Origin: Mesostigma viride | Lineage: Eukaryota > Streptophyta > Mesostigmatophyceae > Mesostigmatales > Mesostigmataceae | Length of the DNA stretch: 64,000 nt | Reading direction: 5' to 3' | Assembly: GCA_009746045.1 (NCBI GenBank) | Contig: RPFO01000270.1 | Location: forward strand, 62,001-126,000 | In this document: positions 9,341-29,735 of the stretch, one piece after another | Position numbering within the stretch: the first letter of the stretch is position 1 | How the letters are laid out: every line of letters begins with the position of its first letter | Position numbers and translations under genes: made by a program | Notes under the pieces: generated by a model | The model's input: only the letters and a program-made list of their open reading frames with translations | Told to the model about the DNA's origin: nothing | Database searches by the model: none

Positions 9341-10584
9341 TCAACTACTTAACTACGATCGTGTTGCGCAACGGAGAAACCCGAACATCCTGACATCGCC
9401 GCGGGCGCCGTACCGTACGGCCTGATCGCAACCCCACGCCCGAGGGCAAATCCTGAAATCCTGCGGAGCCGCGAGTTACGGCCCGTAACCGCCGGCCTGA
9501 ACGCCGTCACACCCTCCTAAGATCGAGTCTCACATGTTCTGAACAGAAAATGACGTCAGCTCAATTCAGCAAAATGCGCGAGAAATGGCGGGGGGCATAT
9601 ACGGCAGGGGGCTGAGTTGTTTGCCGAAGCATCTCTATCCAAACATCCTACTACAAATACTAAGGGTTCAGACTGAACGGGAAATTTTGAGTGTTCAGAC
9701 TGAACGAAAATTGAGTTCGAACACTTTTCTGAACGGGTTTTCGGTTGAATATTCGGTTCGGCCTACTTCGCACGCAATTTCCGTGCCAATTTTTGCGAGA
9801 TGACACAACTGAACGTGTTCAGAAGGCGAGCGTGGGAAAAAAACGGCTCGAAACTGTGAAAAGCAGGGGGCTCCGCCTTGGGACGGGCCGTACGAAGCCG
9901 AAAATTTTGGGCTCCCGCTGGCCCCCCCCGCCTCGGACCCTGACAAAAATACGGACTTGAAGTATTCAGGTCGAACGGGGAAAGTTGGACCGGTCGAACC
10001 GTACCAAATTTTAGTTCCGCATGCAGGGCGGGGCGAGCGTCGCGTCGAACGCACCAGGCTGGGCAGTGGCAATGGGTAAAGTGAACGTGAATAATAAAAG
10101 CGGCATGGTCGGGGCAAAAAATGTTAATGAAACAAAGCGACGTGATGACCATAGTTGTTGCTGGCTGGCGATGGCGGGCGACGTAGCATGTAAAATTGGG
10201 ATGGGGAATGCGAATTCCTGGCTTTTATACATCAAAAGTTTGTATTGGAAGAGTACGTATGAAACTTTCTGAGCTGGCGGGGCGTCAACCCCGTGCTACC
10301 TGCGTGGGAGAGGTCCGTGTCGCTATGGCATTTGCTGTACAATAGCCAGCGACCTGGACATTGAACGTCGTTATCAGATTGTTTTGTTTCAGTGTCGTCA
10401 TTCTTCAGTTTTACGTATTTCACGCCTTGTAAAATCATTTTTGCTGTTCATGGAAGACGTGGGATGGGGCAAACGAATGTCTGGTGTCACCATAGACAGT
10501 TGCGATTGAGCGCTGGATTGCTTGGCACGGGACGAACGCTGGCGATGGCGATTTGTGTCAAAGATGTGGTCAATGTATCTGCTT

Positions 10585-10989
10585 TTATCTAATGTGATTT
10601 ACGTTTACCGTAATCTTATGCAATTTCCTTTTTTCCAGACGAATTTTCTTGGTCGCAGCGTGCACATACCGGACCAAGAGTCTGTCTTCCATTGTCGTAT
10701 CCGTGGGGTGCGTCCTCTTCATTCTCCTTGGGAATGTCATTGCCACGTTATCCGTGTTGCTTTCTTCTGGAACAGGCTGGGCAGGGAAAGCCCATGATTG
10801 CTCATGGATGATTTCTCGTGCACCAATTTTGGGAGTCGTTGACTGCTGTGCTTCCTGACGTTGATGGTGGTTTTGCGTGTGATAAGCTGCCTTGCTTTGC
10901 ACATGGGTTTTCACTGGGCTATATGGGTGAAGATGAGCACCTAGGGGTGTGTCATGCTGTGCTATATTGCTTCCATCCAGCATATCCAA
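10585..10989 (-). other. 134-codon open frame in subfamily A module, antisense to the unit
   Basis: The frame is intact in all four A modules: here, 16,455-16,859 (+), 20,689-21,093 (+) and 34,231-34,635 (+). The four differ by about one residue (Gly versus Val at position 17). It is basic toward the C-terminus, with no known domain, signal peptide or membrane segment. Short stretches (SPVK-x-HV-x-SK; L-x-RYV-x-AAT-x-x-IR) recur in broken frames of subfamily B and C modules. Recent copying alone could explain the conservation, so I do not call it a gene. Confidence 0.3.
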
Positions 10990-11392
10990 AGTTAGACTTG
11001 CTCTAATGGCTGTGCAATATTTGTGTTGTGCAGATTTTTACTGGGCTGAAGCCAAATTCACGCATGGGTAGACAGTTTGCTGCACGTGAATTTTTACTGG
11101 GCTGTACGTGCAGGTGGGCAACCATGTGTTGTGCCATATTTTTCTACATGGATTCATCATACTTGCTGTCAAACGTAGGCCCCATTCGCTTGCACACTGA
11201 ATTTTGCTTTGCTGGCTGTGTAATTTTGATGTCTCATTGTGCAGGCGTGCCCGCTACCTGATCAACCAGGTGTGCTTTGCATTGTGCCAGCGGGGCCATG
11301 TTTGTTTCCTTTGCACGTGTAGGCAGGCAGGCTGGCAGGGGACATGGGGCACGAGGCTTGGGGCGTGGGGTATGTGGCATGGGTCAGGCAGG

Positions 11393-12412
<1,020 letters not shown>

Positions 12413-12920
12413 AAGGCAGCCACATGCACGAGATGTGATTATTGGCAAGCCAGCTAGCGGGGGCACCACAGGGAGGAGGGCATGGGGACAGGGGGAGGGG
12501 GGAGGGGGGGGGGGCAGGGTCCAGGCGGCAGGGGGCAGGGGGAGCCTTTCTGAAGCTATGAGTCACAGGTCGTGGGGACTAGGGCATGGGGCAGGCCCTC
12601 AGCCACGTGCACGTGATGTGGTCAGAGGCCAGTCACAAGCAGGGGCACAGTGGGCAGGTGGGACGGGGCAGGGGACCTGGGGCACGAGCCATGAAACTTG
12701 GGGCATGGGGAGTGGGGCGTTGGGCAGGCAGGTAGGGGTGGTACACACGCACATGCCCTGCCATGCCCTGCGATCCCGCAAAAGGGCACCGTGGGGTCTT
12801 GTGGGTTGTCACACGTTGTTATGGGGTGCATATTTGCAGGGACATGAAGATGGGTGACCGCGCCGTAACCGAGACGTGTGTGGTGGCAACATGCCGCCTG
12901 GATACCAGCTGGCCTTGCCT

Positions 12921-13435
12921 CGTTTTTTTCCCACGCTCGCCTTCTGAACACGTTCAGTTGTGTCATCTCGCAAAAATTGGCACGGAAATTGCGTGCGAAG
13001 TAGGCCGAACCGAATATTCAACCGAAAACCCGTTCAGAAAAGTGTTCGAACTCAATTTTCGTTCAGTCTGAACACTCAAAATTTCCCGTTCAGTCTGAAC
13101 CCTTAGTATTTGTAGTAGGATGTTTGGATAGAGATGCTTCGGCAAACAACTCAGCCCCCTGCCGTATATGCCCCCCGCCATTTCTCGCGCATTTTGCTGA
13201 ATTGAGCTGACGTCATTTTCTGTTCAGAACATGTGAGACTCGATCTTAGGAGGGTGTGACGGCGTTCAGGCCGGCGGTTACGGGCCGTAACTCGCGGCTC
13301 CGCAGGATTTCAGGATTTGCCCTCGGGCGTGGGGTTGCGATCAGGCCGTACGGTACGGCGCCCGCGGCGATGTCAGGATGTTCGGGTTTCTCCGTTGCGC
13401 AACACGATCGTAGTTAAGTAGTTGACAAGTTGGGG
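12921..13435 (-). mobile_element. Inverted head fragment of subfamily A
   Basis: Reverse complement of the first ~500 bp of U3 (9,341-9,845), including GTTCAGTCTGAAC at 13,061-13,073 and 13,088-13,100 and CTGAACACGTTCAG near 12,943. It begins (minus strand) TCAACTAC directly after CTTG of U4, so it is the next unit of a minus-strand head-to-tail series, truncated at 12,921 where it meets U3 in inverted orientation. Confidence 0.8.
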
Positions 13436-22311
<8,876 letters not shown>

Positions 22312-22851
22312 TTAACTACGATCGTGTTGCGCAGGGGAGAACCCCGAACATCCTGACACCGCCGCGGGCGCCGTACCGTACGGCCTGATCGCACCCCCAC
22401 GAACGACAACTATTCCTGAAATCCTGCGGAGCCGCGAGTTACGGCCCGTAACCGCTCGCCTGAACGCCGTCACACCCTCCTAAGATCGAGTGTCAGCAGT
22501 TCTGAACGGAATCTGAATTCAGCAAAATGCGCGAGAAATGCCGGGGGGCATATACGGCTGGGGGGAAGAGTTAGGTAAGAAGCAGCTTAGCCAAACAACC
22601 TGTGCTGAACATGCTTCTTGGCTGGAGACCGGTGCCACGAGCGCAAACTGAACGGCACAAGGGGCACCCTGTCGTAGCCTGACGTTGAATCCGGAGCGTC
22701 AGATATTTCTGGATCCGAAAAGTGTTAATACTGAACGGGGCGCGGGGAAAGCAAATTTGGCGCGCAGACGGACCGTACGAGCTCTGAACGCGAATTTGCA
22801 AGCAGAAGGGTGAGGTTCTTACCCTAAATAGGGGTAAATAGGTGTACGTTT
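22312..22851 (+). mobile_element. Head fragment of subfamily A with divergent interior (U6)
   Basis: Starts TTAACTACGATCGTGTTGCG and follows the A head to about 22,597, then continues into sequence seen only once here but still rich in CTGAAC (about 22,610, 22,646, 22,732 and 22,785). It ends with the imperfect hairpin TTACCC-TAAATA-GGGGTAA near 22,820, before the TC start of U7. No gene is seen. Confidence 0.55.
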
Positions 22852-25800
22852 TCCCCTACTAGTAACTACGATTTATGACGCCCGAAAACTTTGGCCGCGG
22901 CCGTAGGCCGAAGGTGGGGCCGTCCCCCGCGCCCCCTAGCGCGGGAGCGGACGACGTCCAGGACCGTTGCGAGATGGCCAATCGCGTAGTACAAAGAAAA
23001 TCCCCAAACCTTGGAGATCGAGTCTGAGGTATTCTGAACGGGTGCTGAAATGCTGAACACGTTCAGACTTTCGCGGGCAGGTGGGGCGTCTCGCCAATCC
23101 GCGCGGCCTCAGGACGGTACGGCGCGTTGACTTTTTTAATCGTCAAACAAAAAGTCGCGAACCAATCTCTCCCAAACATCCCAGGCCTTTGTAGAATTTA
23201 GTAGAGGATACGAGCTGGCGCACAAGAACGCCTACTTAATGGTCGAGTAGTTTAAATAAGGAGTCGATAAATTTCACAACGGTGGAACGACGGTATGTGC
23301 AGTTCGAAAAATATAGAATGCGATTTTCTGAACGGATGGATCCAATTTTCAGGACGGGTGGAAGGTTCAGAGCCTAACAGGCGTTCAATCAGGGTGGGGT
23401 GAAATGGTTCAGGCCGAAAGTTGGCACATTTTCAATGGAAATACGAACGTAACGAAATTTCCAAGTATCTTCCACCGAAATATCTCTAAAGTATATCGCA
23501 TGGTATAATCGCATGGAAAAAAGTCTTGCTGGGCAGTGGGAACTGGGAATTATTGGCAAAGCGTGCGGCATGCTCGGGGCGAAAAACAAAGTGACGTGCT
23601 GCGCGAGCAATTTTCCTTGTGCTGGCTGGCGATGGCAGGCAACGTAGGCTAGAAAATTGGGATGGGGAATGCGCAGCCATGGTTTTAGGCTTGGGGTGTG
23701 GCCAACGAGCTTCTGCTGTCGCCACATCATATTGGAAAGAACGCTGGATTTTTTGCCACGGGACGTAACCGGCGATGCCGATGGTGAGGCGTTTGTTTCG
23801 ATGACCGGGGTAGTACCTGCTCTCTTTCTGATGCATTTTCATGGTTGCGTTCTTTCCATTTCGCCGAATCCACCTAGTCGCAGCAAAGACATAGCGTAGC
23901 AAGGGTCTGCGTTTTATTTTCTTAGCCGTGCAGGACGCCATCTTCATGGTCCTTCGCATGTCCTGTGTGAACGTCCGTTGCCCAAGGATCTGTGATGCTT
24001 TTTTCTGGAATATACTGGGCGGTGAAAGCCCCTCTGGATGCTTGCCTGGTCACGGGTTTGGGGCGTCATTTACTGCTGTACTGGCTGACATTCATGGTGC
24101 TTTCTGCGTAAGCTGACTTGCTTCGCACGTGGATTTTGACTGGACTGAAGAGCGCGTCTGGTAGCATGTTTACGTGGTGTATAAGGTGATCAATCAACCA
24201 TTTGTTTATAGAAGGTGTGACAATAGAAGGTGTGTTATATATTTCTTCATCAAGCATGTCAAAAGTAATCTCCACTCGCTTACAACCTGAATTTTGCTTT
24301 GCTGGGTCTGCTGTGTTTGTGTCTCACTGTGCAGGCTATCCCCTTGGTTGATCAACCAGGTGATTTTTGGTGGCAGCGGGGCCATATACTCTTCTTGGCG
24401 TTTTTCATCCATGGCATGTCAACCAACGCATGCATGCCAGCCCCACCACACCCACGCATGCATGCCACTCCCCCCGCCAACCACCCACGCATGCCAGCCC
24501 CCCGACACACGCATGGCAGCCCCCCCCCACACCCACGCACGCATGCCAGCCCTACCCCACATGCAGGCATGCATGCCAGCCACCCCCCACACCCACGCAT
24601 GCATGCCAGCCCCTCCCACACCCACGCCCGCATGCCAGCTACCCCACAAACCCACGCATGCATGCCAGCGACCCCCCACATGCACGCATGCATGCCAGCC
24701 ACCCCACCAACCCACGCACGCATGCCAGCCCATCACAAACCCACTTATGCATGCCAGCCACCCCCCACACCCACGCACGCATGCCAGCCACCCCACACAC
24801 CCACGCACGCATGGCAGCCACCCCACCAACCCACACACGCGTGCCAGCCCCCCCTAACCCCACGCATGCATGGCAGCCCCCCACCACACCCACGCATGCA
24901 TGCCACTCCCCCCCACACCCACGCACGCATGCGAGCCCCCCCCACACCCACGCACGCATGCGAGCCCCCCACACACCCACGCACGCATGCCAGCCCCACC
25001 CCACATGCAGGCATGCATGCCAGCCATCCCCCACACCCACGCATGCATGCCAGCCCCTCCCACACCCACGCCTGCATGCCAGCTACCCCACAAACCCACG
25101 CATGCATGCCAGCGACCCCCCACATGCACGCATGCATGCCAGCCACCCCACCAACCCACGCACGCATGCCAGCCCATCACAAACCCACTTATGCATGCCA
25201 GCCACCCCCCACACCCACGTACGCATGCCAGCCACCCCACACACCCACGCACGCATGGCAGCCACCCCACGAACCCACACACGCGTGCCAGCCCCCCCTA
25301 ACCCCACGCATGCATGGCAGCCCCCCACCACACCCACGCATGCATGCCACTCCCCCCCACACCCACGCACGCATGCGAGCCCCCCCCACACCCACGCACG
25401 CATGCGAGGCCCCCCACACCCACGCAAGCATGCCAGCCCCCCCCATGAAGTCATAGTGGGCACCACGGAGTCATGCTATGTTTTAATTTTTTCAATTTAA
25501 TAATGGGAATGACGGATGGTGCATGTGTGAACAAAGGAATGAAAGGATTGCCACTCAATGAATATTAATTAATGATGAAAATGGGAGTTTGCATGGGAGT
25601 GTTTGGTCCTTATGGCTGGCTTGCAAAAAGCAGTACCCAAATTTCGAAGTATTTGACAGCGAAATATCTGTAAAGTATATCGCATGGTATAATTAATTAA
25701 TGAATGGTACGCTGAAATTCATTGTGCGGGCTCTCTCTGCATGTGATAAACAATTTTAGCTTTGAGGGCATGCAACAAGACATGCTAGCATTAAAATGAA

Positions 25801-26522
25801 AATAAATTATAACATGACTAGTTGGGAGATCATGTACGACATGTAGCATAATTACGTACATGGCCACAATTGTGCCAATCAGGGCCCTCCTCTAGGTAGA
25901 CTGTGCTAGGCAATTACAATTAGACAAATAAGGTCATTCAAAAAGGTTTAATTCTTCACCTACCTCCATCCATCCAGCAAGGGAATATGTTAGCCAGTGC
26001 TACATGATGATCTCCCAACGGAGTCATGTTATGATGCGAAATAGTTCAGGATAAAATTTGTCAGAATTTCACTGGCGATACGAACGTAACGAAATTTCCA
26101 AGTATCCGACGCCGAAATATCATTGTTGTATCGAATGGTATGCTGAAATTCATTGTGGTTGTTTGGAATAAACGTACACCTATTTACCTGGAAATTCATT
26201 GTGGTTCTGTCCGAGCTGACAAATTTGTCAGAAATTTCATTTTCGATACGAACGTGACGAAATTTCCAAGTATCTCACGCTCGGAGAGCTTCCACGGTGT
26301 TCACGGGGAAGGGTCCGTTGCGCGTGGCGCACGGCGGCGGTTCGTCCCGGTCGGAATCGTCCGCTCGCGCGTCCTCCGTGGAAGGGTCTTGGCGCGTCGC
26401 GCGGGCCGGTGCGGTTGGCGCCCAGAAGGTCGACTATCGGCCTCTGGGCCGCTAGCGGCGAGTCACGTCCTCTCAAGTCGGGGAGGGGGGGCGATAGCCC
26501 CCCCTCCCCCACTTTTTTCTTG
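22852..26522 (+). mobile_element. Divergent subfamily B Helitron-like unit U7 (3,671 bp)
   Basis: Head TCCCCTACTAGTAACTACGAT; CTGAACACGTTCAG near 23,052; a ~120-bp repeat copy at 23,395-23,515 that later B units lack; module about 23,525-24,420; minisatellite 24,427-25,444; flank; tail with 13-bp stem hairpin and CTTG at 26,519-26,522. The next base is T, and the sequence beyond is not element sequence. No gene is supported. Confidence 0.8.
24427..25444 (+). repeat. ~30-bp minisatellite of U7
   Basis: About 34 units. CACATGCAGG variants at 24,558 and 25,002 give a 444-bp higher-order period. About 300 bp shorter than the array B units because the first variants are missing. Confidence 0.95.
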
Positions 26523-28951
26523 TTGCCCTTTATATTACAATTTTAGACAGCGATTTGTTTGCGCAAACCCTAAAAGCAAACTGTTGCCGCGTGCGAGTAG
26601 CGTTCCGCGGCGACCGCGATTGGGGGGTCGACCGTAGGGGTTCCCTTACATGCGTGCCGTTGGCTTGGTTGCGTCCACTGGTTGCGCGGCAAAGTTTGGC
26701 CCATTTGTGCCACCATTGCGGCCAAACTTTTGTCAGACAGCGTTTTGGCTGGCGTGCCTAAAGTTGTTTGCCCAAACTCTTGCCAAAAGTGTTGCGCAAA
26801 CTCTTCCGTATTCGAGTAGCGTGGCCTATTGACCACAGAATTTCGGCATTGCGACCGATTCAAGCGGTATGTGTGCGACAAACGTGGTGGGGTTGTTGCC
26901 CGGTTATTGGCCGGGAACTAGCGTCAGTTTGACCACAGAATTGTTGCCCAGTCGCTGCGTGTTGGTTCGTCACTTTGCATGTCGACTGGGTATTTCTTAT
27001 TCCGGGGCCCAATGGCCGGCGCCGCGCCAGACTCGCCCGCCTTTGGGCTTGCATGTTGCCCGGTTGCTGCCTGGTTTTTGCGTGTCGTGGCGACCGCAGT
27101 CGCTGCGTGCCAAAGGACAGCTCGGTAGCGTTGCTTTCAATGATTTCAACAGATTTTAACGGATGCAACGAAGGCACGAAGGGACGAAGACAACGATAGC
27201 ATGCGGAATGCAGAGAAATCATGCGAACTCGTGAAAGAAGGTCGTTGAATGATGTTGTTTGTGCATTTTGAAAAGTCAGGTGTTGTGGGATTCAATCAAC
27301 GGCAAGGAAGCGTTTATACTGGCCTTTGAGTCGAAAGTGTGCTGCTTTACGTCAAGATTTCCATAACTATCGGTTTGCGCCACCAGTCTCGCGGGATGCG
27401 CGTCCTGCATGGAAGGGGGAAAATTTTTATCAAGGAGACATCTAGCGCAGGCCAGAAATCGGGAGAATTCGGACCCTTTCTTATGCCCCCGGGCGAGGGA
27501 CGATACCTTTCGTGGTGGGATCTACTTTGTGGTGGGATCATCTTTTGTGGTGGCTCGCGCCTTGACACCTCACAGGCATGCAACGTAGATAACATCATTA
27601 AAACTCCGGCGGCGCTGCAGGGCGGCATGGCAAGGGATCTGGCGCTATCTGACGGGAAAGAAGGCATAACCTCACGTTGATAACGTTGCTAAGAAGCGAA
27701 ACATGTCGGCTGTCGGGGTTTTATCGAGTGGTTTTTGAGTGGTTTGTTGGAAGGTGTTTGCTGCAGGCTGCTCAGTTGTATGTAAATATTGAGGCAATTA
27801 AACGTTTCTTAGCACCGGCTTCACTGTGCTTGGAGGCTTCACTGTGCTTGGAGGCTCACCAGCTTGTGTATTTTTAGCAAACGGATGTGTTGGAAAGAAA
27901 GTGACATGGGTTGATCTGAGGGGCATACTGCACGGGTGAAACGCATGCAGGTAGGGAGTATCATTGGTAAGGCTGTATGTTATGTGTATACATATCTTGC
28001 GTATGCGTAGGTTGCATTATGCGTATGCGTATATTGAATTTGGCCTTGTGGCAAGCTTTGGTTTCTTACCAAAGGGTTGTGCTGGAAAGAAAGGTGACAG
28101 GGGTTGATCTCAGGGGCATACTGCATGGGCGAAACTGCACTAGGTACTCCTTACCTGTCCGGTCATTGGTAAGGCACGGTGCGTGCCAGGGGTTGACCTG
28201 AGGGGCGTACGGCATGGGTGAAGCTGCATGTACGTATGCCCAATACCTATCATCATTGGTAACGCACTGCGTGACAGGGGTTGATCTAAGGGGCATACTC
28301 CATGGGTGAAACTGCATGTAGGTAGAGGGCATCTTTGGTAAAGCAGTATATAATGCCAGGTATACATGGTTGTCTCCTTGATACATATATTTCAGGTTCT
28401 TCTTTTCGGGGTTTAATTTCCCTATGTTGCATGCCATTCTCACCCGCCTCTAATATTCTCAATGAATGCATATATTGCTTCCACTCCGGGCGACCAACTT
28501 TACTGTAAATTGTCCTACGGTATAACCGGTTGTGATAAATTAATGGATGAATAGATTAATGTCGCGCTCATGGTCCTCCCTGCCTTACCAATGAAATATA
28601 AATGCTTCCGTAACGCTCAATAAATGTCACAACTAAACCTAACGCACAAGCAATGATATACGCATACGTAATTTACACGTACCTCCGTCTGAACATCGCA
28701 CAGTGAACAAAGTGCAAGACGTGTTCGCTGTGTTACCCCAACGGTTACAAATGCTTACGGCCTCAGTCGCACATCTCCGTAGCGCAATGGGAAGGGCAAA
28801 TGTCTCCAGAATCTCCGATTGGCCGGGAACTAGCGTACGATTTTCACAGATTTTCACTCCAGTTGGTCGCCCGGACTGGAATATTTGCTCGCGTTCAGTG
28901 GGCCCTAAATGTGCACACGTTCCGTAGACGGTTGTAGTAGAGTAGGTGACG
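26523..28951. other. Mostly non-array sequence; no gene recognised
   Basis: Moderate GC, no convincing coding region. It holds two copies of ATTGGCCGGGAACTAGCGT (26,906 and 28,818), two copies of GACCACAGAATT about 100 bp apart (near 26,832 and 26,931), a short duplication of CACTGTGCTTGGAGGCTT (about 27,821-27,856), and the ~88-bp tandem repeat listed separately. Confidence 0.7.
27890..28345 (+). repeat. Degenerate ~88-bp tandem repeat, four copies
   Basis: Core GGGTTGATCTGAGGGGCATA with variants starts near 27,908, 28,100, 28,190 and 28,278, each followed by a CATGGGTGAAACTGCATG-like stretch and a CATTGGTAA-like end. The last three are spaced 88-90 bp; the first two are 192 bp apart with a GGAAAGAAAG motif before each. 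Not related to the other repeats here. Confidence 0.85.
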
Positions 28952-29036
28952 TGTCCGGCCGGAGACCGGCCACAAACGCCGGACAGGCACAATATTGGTT
29001 ACTACCGGGGGCCCGGGGGCGAAGCCCCCGTTCTTG
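28952..29036 (+). mobile_element. Helitron-like 3' terminus (two hairpins plus CTTG) of a separate element
   Basis: Hairpin GTCCGG...CCGGAC enclosing GGCCGG-AGA-CCGGCC (28,952-28,983), then perfect stem CGGGGGC-GAA-GCCCCCG (29,014-29,030), then TTCTTG ending 29,036, followed by TATTCC. Hairpin-to-end layout matches the A and B tails, but the upstream sequence does not. The 5' end was not located. Confidence 0.5.
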
Positions 29037-29106
29037 TATTCCAAATATTACATAGTTAATCTTAATCCTTTCTAAGCCTACTGTAGGGTATCAAGACGTC
29101 TGGCTT

Positions 29107-29463
29107 GTGTTTAATACTGTACAGCTGTGTGGCTCTATTGTGCGGCGTGGGAGACAACAACAACACTACTACTACAACGTCTGGCTTTGTATTAAATTTT
29201 GTCGAGCTACGAAACGAGTTGAGACTGAACGGGACGCGTGGCAGTATGACAGTGACAGGATAGTTGACAGTGGGAAAATTTTGGAGTGTTGTGAAACAGC
29301 GAATTTGGGGCGCGGTGTTTTGGGAGTGCGTGGCGATGGATGCAATATAGTTGGCCTCGTCAGAATGCTCGGCATTGTTAAGGGACGTAAGGAAACTATG
29401 TACATTGCTCACGCCGAGAAATTGGAATTACTGCAGCTCGGGGACAGGCTCGGACTACTGTGA
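29107..29463 (+). other. Unassigned 118-codon open frame
   Basis: Open from 29,107 to a TGA at 29,461-29,463 in mixed-composition sequence. The C-terminal 75 residues have an ordinary amino-acid mix with a Gly-rich stretch (GRGVLGVRGDG) and a Leu-rich end. No domain recognised, no promoter or splice signal that decides a start. It could be a terminal exon or chance. It lies upstream of the better supported exons beginning 29,736 and ends before them. Confidence 0.25.
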
Positions 29464-29735
29464 TAGGATTGTCATCAGCCGTAGGTAATCGATGGTCAAC
29501 GCCCCTTTCAGAATGAGTAGGTGGACGTTATACCTGATATCAATATACTTTCTTGGGCAGGTAAGTGGCCACGGAAAGGTTTCGATGCTTACTTATTTCT
29601 GCATTCTGCATTGACCACTTGAGCGAGTCAGGATATTGCTTAGCGCGTAGGTGTTGCAGGATGGTGCCGGCGTTGACGTTTATGTTGGGAATACGACGTG
29701 TGAATTTGTGTTCGTGTGCCTTCTGATACGTGTAG

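Noticed and set aside
22815-22850. ACCCTAAATAGGGG as a plant-type telomeric repeat
   Set aside because: Only a single CCCTAAA-like unit, part of a short hairpin; no tandem array.
24294-24400. Splice-acceptor-like TGTCTCACTGTGCAG followed by possible exon in the module
   Set aside because: The following frame stops within a few codons and no paired donor leaves an open exon in subfamilies A, B and C alike.
27347-27667. 106- and 113-codon frames on both strands near 27,340-27,680
   Set aside because: Overlapping opposite-strand frames with no domain, splice signals or repeat conservation.
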